Assembly (NCBI GenBank): GCA_964522975.1
Contig: CAZFXK010000028.1
Span: 1-23,738 of the forward strand
DNA: 23,738 bases
Direction: 5' to 3'
Source of the DNA: Bacteroides_E sp964522975
Lineage (GTDB): Bacteria; Bacteroidota; Bacteroidia; Bacteroidales; Bacteroidaceae
Below, piece after piece: positions 15,955-23,695 of this stretch. Every line of letters starts with the position of its first letter. Positions within the stretch are counted from its first letter, which is position 1. Below the pieces are notes generated by a model that was not told where the DNA came from, ran no database searches, and worked only from the letters and a program-made list of their open reading frames with translations. Position numbers and translations under genes: made by a program.

Positions 15955-17091
15955 ATGAAAAACAAACCTTTTGCTTTATTAAGTATTCTTATTTTGTTCT
16001 TCTCTTGTGGATCTGGTGGTAAGAAAGAAGTTCAAGCTGATTTACCTTCACATCCGGAAGTTCTGGAACTCATAACTAAAGTCAACGATTTTTGGCAATC
16101 TACTCATCCTGATCATGGAAATTCCTTTTGGCATCGTGCCGCTTATCATACCGGAAATATGGCCGCTTATGAAGTTACAAGGAACGAGCAATATAAATTA
16201 TTTTCAGAAGCTTGGGCAGAACATAATGAGTGGAAAGGAGCAAAAGAAGCAGATCCCTCAAAATGGAAATATAGTTATGGTGAGTCTGACGAATATGTGT
16301 TATTTGGAGATTTCCAAACCTGTTTTCAAGTGTATGTTGATTTATATTTGTTAGAGCCTGAAGAACATAAAATTGAAAGAGCAAGAGAGGTTATGGAATA
16401 TCAGATGTCTACTCCTGAAAATGATTATTGGTGGTGGTCCGATGGCATTTATATGGCTATGCCTGTTATGACTCGCTTATATAAAGTAACAGAAAACCCT
16501 TTGTATTTAGAAAAAATGTATGACTATTTTTCTTTTGCAAGAGATTTGATGTATGATACAGAGGAGTCGTTGTTTTATAGAGATGCAAAGTATATTTATC
16601 CCAAACATAAAACGGAAAGTGGAAAGAAGGATTTTTGGTCGAGAGGAAATGGCTGGCCTTTTGCTGCATTAGCCAGAGTATTGACCGATTTACCGGAAAA
16701 TGATTCGCATCGTGGTGAATATATAGAGATGTTCCGTGATATGGCAAAAGCACTAAAAGCTTGTCAGAATAATGAAGGATATTGGACACGTAGTTTATTG
16801 GATGAGGCTCAAGCTCCCGGAAAAGAAACCAGTGGTACGGCTTTCTTCGTCTATGGTTATCTATGGGGAATGAATAATGGCTGGTTAGCTGAAGATGAAT
16901 ATCTTGAAACGGTAGAGAAGGCTTGGAGTTATTTAACGCAGGAAGCCTTGCAGGAAGATGGAACGATAGGATATGTTCAACCTATTGGAGAGCGAGCAAC
17001 TCAACATGATGTGGCAGCCTCTACAACTGCCGATTTTGGGGTTGGGGCGTTCTTATTAGCTGCTTCTGAGATGGCTAAATTTGTTGAGTGA
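15955..17091 (+). CDS. GH105-like unsaturated glycuronyl hydrolase, lipoprotein
   Basis: A 378-residue predicted lipoprotein. The signal peptide ends in the lipobox LFFSC with the lipidated Cys18, followed by GSGGKK. The rest fits the GH88/GH105 (alpha/alpha)6-barrel hydrolases (YteR/RhiN type), which remove unsaturated uronic acid from pectin- or glycan-lyase products. Family signatures are FGDFQT near 117-122, WWWSDGIYMAMPVM at 159-172 with the likely catalytic Asp163, FWSRGNGWPFAALARV at 227-242, SGTAFFVYGYLWG and FGVGAFLLA near the end. No lyase, SusC/SusD pair or regulator lies next to it, so the substrate is unknown and it does not belong to a visible polysaccharide utilisation locus here. 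Confidence 0.9.
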   Translation: MKNKPFALLSILILFFSCGSGGKKEVQADLPSHPEVLELITKVNDFWQSTHPDHGNSFWHRAAYHTGNMAAYEVTRNEQYKLFSEAWAEHNEWKGAKEADPSKWKYSYGESDEYVLFGDFQTCFQVYVDLYLLEPEEHKIERAREVMEYQMSTPENDYWWWSDGIYMAMPVMTRLYKVTENPLYLEKMYDYFSFARDLMYDTEESLFYRDAKYIYPKHKTESGKKDFWSRGNGWPFAALARVLTDLPENDSHRGEYIEMFRDMAKALKACQNNEGYWTRSLLDEAQAPGKETSGTAFFVYGYLWGMNNGWLAEDEYLETVEKAWSYLTQEALQEDGTIGYVQPIGERATQHDVAASTTADFGVGAFLLAASEMAKFVE

Positions 17092-17148
17092 TTTTAATGA
17101 ATAGTGAAATAGTATTTTCCTCGTAGATTTTAATTTTCATATAACTAA

Positions 17149-17182
17149 AAGAGCTGGTTAACTGTTGTGTTTTCCAGCTCTT
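17149..17182 (+). terminator. Hairpin downstream of the GH105-like gene
   Basis: Perfect 9-bp arms AAGAGCTGG and CCAGCTCTT enclose a 16-base loop, 58 bases after the stop. The following sequence is T/G mixed rather than a clean T-run, so termination is plausible but less certain than at the other sites. Confidence 0.55.
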
Positions 17183-17302
17183 GTTGATTGATTCGTTTTT
17201 TACTTTGCTATTTCATCTCTTTTGTTGCTGTAATTGTTTTTTTTCTGATTTAGGTATAAACGTTAAGCATTACAAAAGGTTATGAATAATAAAACCTTTA
17301 CG

Positions 17303-17310
17303 TACCTTTG
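17303..17310 (+). promoter_or_regulatory. Putative -7 promoter element for the ATP-grasp-like gene
   Basis: TACCTTTG is a perfect TAnnTTTG and ends 37 bases before the ATG at 17348. A TTTG-like -33 element is not evident. It implies a separate transcript for the ATP-grasp-like gene. Confidence 0.55.
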
Positions 17311-17347
17311 TTTCTGTTCTATTAATTGGAAATATGATTAATAATTA

Positions 17348-18523
17348 ATGAAATTATACCTTTTTAATCCTGAACATGATTTGGCTTTAGCGCATGGACT
17401 CATGCGTTATCTTCCACCTTTAGTAATTCGACAGTTTGCCAACGATTTTTCTTTACTTCCTTTTTGGTATGCTGAGGACAATAGCAAGGTTTTATTGTTT
17501 GATGAAGCTCAATTGGCTTTTCTGGAAAAGTATAATCAGTTTTTCAATCGTTCCATTCAAGGAGTGTATCCATCTCAACTCAAATCTATTGTTGATGTTG
17601 ATGTTATGCCTTGGGGATGGGACTATACCTTAAGAGATTGGCTCATTGAAAACGAAATTCAAGAAGAACTTTTACCTGATGAGGAATATATAAAGAGATT
17701 AACTCAACTTTCTCACCGTTCATTTAGTGTACAACTGCTAGCTGAATTACAGTTGTCTCCTTATTTTTGTGGCGAATCTTATTTATTTAACTCATTAGAA
17801 GAGTTGAGTCGGTTTGTAGAACAACAAGAGACTGCCGTTTTGAAAGAACCCCTTTCCGGAAGTGGTAGAGGCATTATGTGGTGTGAGAAAGAGTTTATTC
17901 CTTCTCTTCAAACTTGGGCAAAACGTATCATTGAACGACAAAAAGGGATAGTTGGAGAACCCGGATATAAAAAAATAGTCGATTTTGCCATGGAGTTTTA
18001 TATCTCATCTAGTGGGAAATGTCATTTTGTTAGTTATTCTTTGTTTGACACCTCTGCCTTTGGTTCATATCAGGGTAGTTATTTGTTGACTGATGAAAAA
18101 ATAGAAAAACGATTATCAAAGTATGTTCCCGTAGCAGAATTAAATCACTTAAAAAAGAGATTGAAGCATCAGCTAGAGTATTTAGTGAAGAATAATTATG
18201 AAGGTTATCTGGGAGTAGATATGATGATTTGTTCTTTTAACAATTTTCCATATCATAGAATACATCCTTGTGTTGAAGTTAATTTTAGAATGAACATGGG
18301 AATTGTTGCTTCATCCATACAAAAACATTTTCTATCTTCTCAATCGCAAGGGAAATTCGAAACTTATTTTTACAGAACTGATGGAGAGGCTCTGGCAAAG
18401 CATTTGGAAATGGAAGCTAGCTATCCGGTAAAAATGGAGAACAATCGGGTAGTAAGAGGGTATCTGCCTATAGTTCCCATTACCTCCACCAGTCGTTATA
18501 GAGCTTGGGTGATAGTTGAATAG
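17348..18523 (+). CDS. Uncharacterised ATP-grasp-like protein
   Basis: A 391-residue soluble protein without signal peptide; I cannot assign a family name. The second half looks like an ATP-grasp ligase fold. AVLKEPLSGSGRGIMW at 163-178 is a typical glycine-rich ATP-binding strand-loop with Lys166. GYLGVDMMI at 286-294 with D291 and CVEVNFRMNMG at 308-318 with E310, N312 and R314 match the metal and phosphate ligands (D...E-x-N-x-R). The N-terminal part (MKLYLFNPEHDLALA..., PWGWD near 88-92) would be the substrate-side domain and is unlike carboxylase or D-Ala-D-Ala ligase families that I know. Carboxylate-amine or -thiol ligation is inferred from fold only. Its 3' end overlaps the convergent hydrolase gene by 44 bp. 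Confidence 0.8.
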   Translation: MKLYLFNPEHDLALAHGLMRYLPPLVIRQFANDFSLLPFWYAEDNSKVLLFDEAQLAFLEKYNQFFNRSIQGVYPSQLKSIVDVDVMPWGWDYTLRDWLIENEIQEELLPDEEYIKRLTQLSHRSFSVQLLAELQLSPYFCGESYLFNSLEELSRFVEQQETAVLKEPLSGSGRGIMWCEKEFIPSLQTWAKRIIERQKGIVGEPGYKKIVDFAMEFYISSSGKCHFVSYSLFDTSAFGSYQGSYLLTDEKIEKRLSKYVPVAELNHLKKRLKHQLEYLVKNNYEGYLGVDMMICSFNNFPYHRIHPCVEVNFRMNMGIVASSIQKHFLSSQSQGKFETYFYRTDGEALAKHLEMEASYPVKMENNRVVRGYLPIVPITSTSRYRAWVIVE

Positions 18524-19961
18524 GTTCGCTTTCATTACCATATCTATCTATGGTAGTCACAGCAAAAAAACGTACAGACTCCCATGGAAATATCGGGGCA
18601 TAGATGTATTCCGTATCAGTGAGGCGTTGAGCTATGATATGTTCTGCTTTACTGCAATCCACAGGATATTGATTCGATCCATACATTACATAAAATACAT
18701 CTTCGTGAGTAGTAGAAGGGGAGGAATCCCATCTTAAATGGGTATATCCAAATTTAACACGTTCAGCTTTTAATGAAGAGGGAGGAGATGGAATTTCGCT
18801 TTTTAGCCAAGGCATAGGAGGTTGAAGAGCCGGATATTCGTAAAAATCATTTTTAATGAGTGTAAAGACCTCTTGAGTGTTTCTTATTAAAAATTCTGTC
18901 CGATAAAAAGCTTGCCCTTGTAAGTTGTGATTTCTTAGGAAGTACATTTGTCTTTCTATTTCATCCAATGTCCAGTTCCCTTCTCTCGGGTCAAGAAAAT
19001 AAATGCCCAGTCCGGGTACAATGTGTCTATTGTTAGATCGTTCTTTCCAATCTAATACAAAAGGAAAAAAGTTATTTCCTTGAAAATACATCATTGGGTA
19101 AATTTGATCTTGAATTCCCTCCTTGAGCCATTGATCTACATCTTGATGTACTACATCGTAAGCATTCCACCCTTTGGAGGAGTAGCGTGAGGTGTCTTTT
19201 AATTTTCCTACCGGGGAAGTACTTACTTTAACCCAAGGTTTTATTCGTTTCGTTTCACGATAGATATGTCTAAGAATATCTGTTAAATTATTTTTTCTCC
19301 ATTGGTCAAGAGACAGTCCTTTTCCATATTTTCGAAATTCCTTTTGATCAGGAAATCGAGCAGCTCTTTCCGGGTAGCGCAGGTAATCAAAATGAACTCC
19401 GTCAATATCATAATTCCTGATGATTTCTTCTACAAGGCTCATTAGAAAAAATTTGGTGTCAGGATGTCCCGGGTTAAGATAGTAATGGCGCTTATAATTA
19501 ACACAAAGTGCCGGTTTTTTTTTAGTAATAGAACGGTTTCCAAGAGAACGCACATGAGTCTGGCTTCCTAAAGGAATAGCTACAACCCAAACGTGACACT
19601 CCATTCCTCGTTTATGGCATTCTTCAATGACAAAAGATAGCGGATCATATCCCGGATTACCATTTTTTCTTCCCGTTAGCTCTGCGTCAAAGGGTTCAAT
19701 TTTAGATGGATAAAAAACAGTACCTCGAGTTCTGGCCTGAAAAAGCACTGTGTTGAAGTTAGCCTCTTGCAACTGATTTAATAATTCAATTAACTCCTCT
19801 TTTTGTCTTTTTATGTCATTTGGATTACGAACTTTAATTCTGGGCCAATCCATACCGTAAGCTGTTGTTAACCAAGCAGCACGAACTTCTTGCTTAGGTT
19901 GTGCGTTTAACAAGAAGATAGTAGTTATTAAAAAGAATATAAAAAGAGAATATCGCTTCAT
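18480..19961 (-). CDS. Secreted family 10 glycosyl hydrolase-like protein (GHL10) with a C-terminal FnIII-like domain
   Basis: A 493-residue protein with a Sec signal peptide (hydrophobic residues 5-19, cleavage near LNA-Q21). The GHL10 (DUF187) domain starts at EVRAAWLTTAYGMDWP (25-40) and continues through VLFQARTRGTVFYPS (72-86), CHVWVVAIPLG, the family motif LNPGHP at 162-167 and DGVHFDYLRYPE at 187-198, a TIM-barrel strand with acidic residues. From about residue 395 a fibronectin-III-like domain follows (PSPPSSLKAERV...LRWDSSP...FFAVTTIDRYGNES). The family is thought to act on cell-wall or exopolysaccharide glycans, but the substrate is not established. It is monocistronic by appearance; its stop lies 44 bp inside the convergent ATP-grasp-like gene. 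Confidence 0.92.
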   Translation of the reverse strand: MKRYSLFIFFLITTIFLLNAQPKQEVRAAWLTTAYGMDWPRIKVRNPNDIKRQKEELIELLNQLQEANFNTVLFQARTRGTVFYPSKIEPFDAELTGRKNGNPGYDPLSFVIEECHKRGMECHVWVVAIPLGSQTHVRSLGNRSITKKKPALCVNYKRHYYLNPGHPDTKFFLMSLVEEIIRNYDIDGVHFDYLRYPERAARFPDQKEFRKYGKGLSLDQWRKNNLTDILRHIYRETKRIKPWVKVSTSPVGKLKDTSRYSSKGWNAYDVVHQDVDQWLKEGIQDQIYPMMYFQGNNFFPFVLDWKERSNNRHIVPGLGIYFLDPREGNWTLDEIERQMYFLRNHNLQGQAFYRTEFLIRNTQEVFTLIKNDFYEYPALQPPMPWLKSEIPSPPSSLKAERVKFGYTHLRWDSSPSTTHEDVFYVMYGSNQYPVDCSKAEHIIAQRLTDTEYIYAPIFPWESVRFFAVTTIDRYGNESEPIQLSPKLYNDWWR

Positions 19962-19980
19962 ACGGGTAATTTAAGTTCAG

Positions 19981-19988
19981 CAAAACTA
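19981..19988 (-). promoter_or_regulatory. Putative -7 promoter element for the GHL10 gene
   Basis: On the - strand TAGTTTTG matches TAnnTTTG and ends 19 bases before the ATG at 19961, so the leader would be about a dozen bases. No clear -33 element was found. Confidence 0.5.
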
Positions 19989-20030
19989 ATAAAAAAGTAT
20001 TATGATAGCTCTATATGTTCTGCAAAATAC

Positions 20031-20038
20031 TACATTTG
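20031..20038 (+). promoter_or_regulatory. Putative -7 promoter element for the small membrane protein gene
   Basis: TACATTTG matches TAnnTTTG and ends 34 bases before the ATG at 20073. It is divergent from the GHL10 promoter within the 111-bp intergenic region. Confidence 0.5.
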
Positions 20039-20072
20039 TCTTTTAAGTTTTCTTAAACCACGATTTGAGCTT

Positions 20073-20312
20073 ATGAGAAAAAGAAGGAAATCAACTTGGG
20101 TGTTTATTGCTTTGTTTCTTTATGTTACATTTATGATGCTTTATTTAATACCTAAAAACGATGAGGTTAGTGATTTGGAGAAATACATTACAGTCACTGT
20201 TTCGTATGCCATTATTTTTCTTTTATGGTGGGTATTAAGAAAAAAAGAAAATTTAAGACGCAAAAGGGAAGAAGATATCAAACAATCAGAAAATAAAAAT
20301 AATTCATTATGA
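20073..20312 (+). CDS. Small two-helix inner-membrane protein, function unknown
   Basis: A 79-residue protein with a basic N-terminus (MRKRRKS) and two transmembrane segments (about 9-26 and 42-56), with a short acidic loop between them. The tail is highly charged (RKKENLRRKREEDIKQSENK). The positive ends predict both termini in the cytoplasm. I do not recognise a family. Its TGA overlaps the ATG of the next gene in the sequence ATGA, so translation of the outer-membrane protein is likely coupled to it. A divergent promoter-like box lies 34 bases upstream. Confidence 0.75.
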   Translation: MRKRRKSTWVFIALFLYVTFMMLYLIPKNDEVSDLEKYITVTVSYAIIFLLWWVLRKKENLRRKREEDIKQSENKNNSL

Positions 20313-20794
20313 GAAAAATCTTAGTTGTAGTAGGACTTTTATTCTTGTCAATAGGAGTTCACGCTCAGTTTGAGAAAGGCACTTGGTTAGTTAATCCTTC
20401 TATTACAGGATTAGAGTTTTCTTGGAATAAGGATAGTAAAGCCAAGTTTGGTTTTGGGGTACAAGGGGGAGCCTTCCTTGCCGATAATGTAGTACTTTTA
20501 GTCGATGGAGAAGCTGCATGGACCAGCCCACTTGATGTTTATAGTTTGGGAGTAGGAGGTCGTTATTATTTTAATAAAACCGGTATCTATTTAGGAACAG
20601 GATTGTATGCGAGTCGTATTAATCCTAAAGTTGGTAAGAATATTAATGATTATAGCCTAAAACTGGAAGCCGGTTATGCTTTCTTTTTGTCGAAGACTGT
20701 TACAATAGAACCGGCTATTTATTATCACCAGAGTTTTAAGGATAGCGATTATTCAGAATTTGGGTTAAAAATAGGGTTTGGTTTCTATTTTTAA
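20309..20794 (+). CDS. Outer-membrane beta-barrel protein (small, porin-like)
   Basis: A 161-residue protein with a Sec signal peptide (RKILVVVGLLFLSIGVHA before QFEKG). The mature part has alternating hydrophobic/polar strands with aromatic girdles (FGFGVQGGAF, VVLLVDGEAAW, YSLGVGGRYYF, GIYLGTGLYA, YSLKLEAGYAFFL, VTIEPAIYYHQS) and a C-terminal GFGFYF ending in Phe, the signal for outer-membrane assembly. This fits an eight-stranded barrel of the OmpA-like/OMP_b-brl type; substrate or role is unknown. It shares a 4-bp ATGA overlap with the preceding membrane gene and is followed by a strong terminator. Confidence 0.88.
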   Translation: MRKILVVVGLLFLSIGVHAQFEKGTWLVNPSITGLEFSWNKDSKAKFGFGVQGGAFLADNVVLLVDGEAAWTSPLDVYSLGVGGRYYFNKTGIYLGTGLYASRINPKVGKNINDYSLKLEAGYAFFLSKTVTIEPAIYYHQSFKDSDYSEFGLKIGFGFYF

Positions 20795-20813
20795 GCTTGA
20801 ATTTGAGAAATAT

Positions 20814-20860
20814 AAGAAAAGGCTCATTTAGTAATTCATCATTAAATGAGCCTTTTCTTT
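20814..20860 (+). terminator. Strong bidirectional terminator between the barrel gene and uvrA
   Basis: A 17-bp perfect stem (arms 20814-20830 and 20843-20859, core AAGGCTCATTTA / TAAATGAGCCTT) with a 12-base loop. T-rich sequence follows the right arm, and A-rich sequence on the left gives Us on the - strand. It lies 19 bases after the barrel gene's stop and 14 bases from the stop of uvrA, so it probably serves both. Confidence 0.92.
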
Positions 20861-20873
20861 ATAGGTTAGTTTT

Positions 20874-23645
20874 TTAACCTTCTAGTTTTTCTTTTAAAAA
20901 AGATCCGGTAAAGCTTTTTGTACATTGAGACACTTCTTCCGGTGTACCACAAGTTACAACTTCACCTCCGTTTTCTCCACCATCCGGTCCTAAATCAATG
21001 ATGTAGTCTGCCGATTTTATGATCTCCAAATTGTGTTCTATCACAAGAATGGAATGGCCTCTGTCTATTAATGCATTAAATGCGCTTAGCAACTTACTGA
21101 TGTCGTGAAAGTGCAGTCCGGTAGTAGGCTCATCAAAAATGAAAAGAGTGGGGGCTGTTTTTTCTTGACTCAGGTAGTAGGCTAGTTTTACACGCTGATT
21201 TTCTCCTCCTGAAAGGGTAGAAGAGGTTTGTCCTAGTTTAATATAGCCTAATCCCACCTCTTGTAAAGGAGAAAGCTTATTCACTATTTTCTCTTGCTCA
21301 TGTTCGGAGAAGAATTCAATGGCTTGATTCACGGTCATATTTAATACATCGTATATGTTTTTACCGTGAAACTCCACTTCAAGTGTTTCGGGTTTGAAAC
21401 GTTTTCCGTGACAAGATTCACAAGTTAATGTTAAGTCGGCCATGAATTGCATCTCTACAGTAATGGTGCCATCACCTTTACACTCTTCGCAACGTCCCCC
21501 ATCGGTATTAAAGCTGAAATACCCCGGTTTATATCCCATTTGTATTGCCAATGGTTGTTCGGACCAAAGTTTGCGAATATCATCGTATGCTTTAATATAG
21601 GTAACCGGATTAGAACGGGAAGAGCGGCCAATGGGGTTTTGATCTACAAACTCCACGTCGTTCAATGCTTTGATGTCTCCTGATATAGAGGTGAATTCTC
21701 CGGGTCTTTCTTTCCCTTCGTCTAATTCTCGTTTAAGAGCATTATAAAAGATGTCTTTGACTAAGGTACTTTTTCCTGAACCGGATACTCCGGTAACAAC
21801 TGTAAAGATGTTTAAAGGGAATTTTACATCAATACCTTTCAAGTTGTTTTCTCTTGCCCCCTTTATTTCGATGTAATTATTCCAAGGACGCCTAATTTTA
21901 GGTATCTCTATGGCTTCTTCTCCTAATAAATAACGAACAGTGTGACTGTTACTTCCTTTTTGAAGGTTTTTCATATCTCCTTCGTAAACAACTTCACCAC
22001 CCAGACGTCCGGCTTCAGGTCCAATATCAATAATGTAATCTGCCGCCCTGATTATCTCTTCATCGTGTTCAACTACAATTACTGTATTGCCTAACTGCTG
22101 GAGTTGTCTTAATACATGGATTAAGCGGTCGGTATCTCTACTGTGGAGCCCTATGCTAGGTTCGTCTAAAATATAAAGGCTTCCTACTAAACTACTGCCT
22201 AATGAAGTAGCCAAGTTGATGCGCTGACTTTCACCCCCGGATAGTGTATTGCTTAATCTGTTAAGGGTGAGATAACCCAATCCTACATCAAGAAGAAACT
22301 GAATGCGACTATTAATTTCTGTAAGAATACGTTTGGCTATTTGAGTTTCTTGTTCTTGAAGGGTTAACTGTTTAAAAAACTGTTGTAATTCAGTAATAGG
22401 TAGATTGACTAAATCGGTGATACTTTTCTTACCCACTTTAACATAGCTTGCTTCAGGTTTCAGGCGAGTGCCTTCACAAACCGGACAGATGGTTTTTCCG
22501 CGATAACGGGAAAGCATTACCCTATATTGAATCTTGTACTGATTCTCTTTTACCATTTCAAAGAAATCGTTGATTCCCTTAAAATATTGATTGCCGGTCC
22601 AGAGTAATTTTTTCTGTACTTTAGTTAGTTCGTGATAAGGAGTAAAAATGGGAAAATCAAACTTATCTGCATTTTGGATGAGTCTGTCTTTCCATTTGCT
22701 CATAACCTCTCCACGCCAACACATAATGGCACCATCATAAACAGATAGCGATCTGTCTGGTATCACTAAGTGTTCATCAATTCCGATTATACTACCAAAA
22801 CCTTCACATTCAGGGCAGGCTCCGGCAGGTGAATTAAAAGAAAACATCTGATCGGAGGGCTCTTCAAAAGTCATCCCATCTGCAGTAAATAAATTACTGA
22901 AGTGATGCTTTTGTGAGCTTCCATCTTCTAGATAAAAGCGTAATATGCATGCTCCATGCCCTTCGTACATTGCTGTTTCAGCAGAATCAGTTAGTCGACT
23001 AATGGAGTCCTTTGTGTCATCTGTAACCAATCGATCGATAAGAAGAAAGACTTGATCTTTTTCTTGAGGTTCGTATTCATCAATGCGTATGATTTCTTCA
23101 TTAACCTCAACCCGATTAAAGCCTTGTTTTAAATCAATGTTTATTTGATCTTTTAATGTTCTCCCTTCCTCTACTATTATCGGCGCCAAAAGCGTGTATC
23201 TTGTTCCTTTAGGGTAGGAAAGCATACATTGTATGATGTCTTCTACGGAGTGTTTCTTAACTTCTTCTCCACTGATGGGGCTATAGGTTCGCCCTATACG
23301 TGCAAAAAGTAGTCTTAAATATTCATAAATCTCAGTCGAGGTACCCACGGTAGAGCGCGGATTTCTGGTTATGACTTTTTGTTCTATGGCAATTGCCGGA
23401 GGAATGCCTTTAATGAAATCAGTTTCCGGCTTACTTATTCTTCCCAGAAACTGGCGGGCATAGCTGGAAAGACTTTCCACATATCTGCGTTGTCCTTCTG
23501 CATAAAGTGTATCAAAAGCTAAAGAAGATTTTCCTGAGCCCGAAAGCCCTGTAATAACAATAAGCTGATTCCTTGGAATTTTAAGCTCAATGTTTTTTAA
23601 ATTATTTACTCTAGCTCCTTTTATATGTATATATTGATTTGTCAT
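20874..23645 (-). CDS. uvrA: Excinuclease ABC subunit UvrA
   Basis: DNA-damage recognition ATPase of nucleotide excision repair; the UvrA dimer loads UvrB at lesions. The 923-residue protein has two ABC ATPase modules: Walker A GLSGSGKSS at 33-41 and GVSGSGKST near 619-627, with signature motifs LSGGESQR near 470 and LSGGENQR near 812. The C-terminal zinc finger is complete (CEEC...CESC, near 717-745, C-x2-C-x19-C-x2-C). The first zinc module is reduced: only CPEC near 277-280 is present, and the two preceding Cys of the E. coli protein are replaced by Phe and Asp. Length is near the family norm (940 in E. coli). It has its own promoter and ends at a bidirectional terminator. Confidence 0.97.
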   Translation of the reverse strand: MTNQYIHIKGARVNNLKNIELKIPRNQLIVITGLSGSGKSSLAFDTLYAEGQRRYVESLSSYARQFLGRISKPETDFIKGIPPAIAIEQKVITRNPRSTVGTSTEIYEYLRLLFARIGRTYSPISGEEVKKHSVEDIIQCMLSYPKGTRYTLLAPIIVEEGRTLKDQINIDLKQGFNRVEVNEEIIRIDEYEPQEKDQVFLLIDRLVTDDTKDSISRLTDSAETAMYEGHGACILRFYLEDGSSQKHHFSNLFTADGMTFEEPSDQMFSFNSPAGACPECEGFGSIIGIDEHLVIPDRSLSVYDGAIMCWRGEVMSKWKDRLIQNADKFDFPIFTPYHELTKVQKKLLWTGNQYFKGINDFFEMVKENQYKIQYRVMLSRYRGKTICPVCEGTRLKPEASYVKVGKKSITDLVNLPITELQQFFKQLTLQEQETQIAKRILTEINSRIQFLLDVGLGYLTLNRLSNTLSGGESQRINLATSLGSSLVGSLYILDEPSIGLHSRDTDRLIHVLRQLQQLGNTVIVVEHDEEIIRAADYIIDIGPEAGRLGGEVVYEGDMKNLQKGSNSHTVRYLLGEEAIEIPKIRRPWNNYIEIKGARENNLKGIDVKFPLNIFTVVTGVSGSGKSTLVKDIFYNALKRELDEGKERPGEFTSISGDIKALNDVEFVDQNPIGRSSRSNPVTYIKAYDDIRKLWSEQPLAIQMGYKPGYFSFNTDGGRCEECKGDGTITVEMQFMADLTLTCESCHGKRFKPETLEVEFHGKNIYDVLNMTVNQAIEFFSEHEQEKIVNKLSPLQEVGLGYIKLGQTSSTLSGGENQRVKLAYYLSQEKTAPTLFIFDEPTTGLHFHDISKLLSAFNALIDRGHSILVIEHNLEIIKSADYIIDLGPDGGENGGEVVTCGTPEEVSQCTKSFTGSFLKEKLEG

Positions 23646-23665
23646 CCTTTGTTTTTTTCAATCTA

Positions 23666-23695
23666 CAAAGTTAGTGAATTATCTTATGTTACAAT
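23666..23695 (-). promoter_or_regulatory. Putative promoter for uvrA
   Basis: The - strand reads TAACTTTG (23666-23673), a perfect TAnnTTTG, preceded 18 bases upstream by ATTG (23692-23695) as a partial -33 element. The start would be near 23659, about 14 bases before the ATG. No LexA-like palindrome was recognised in this stretch. Confidence 0.55.
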
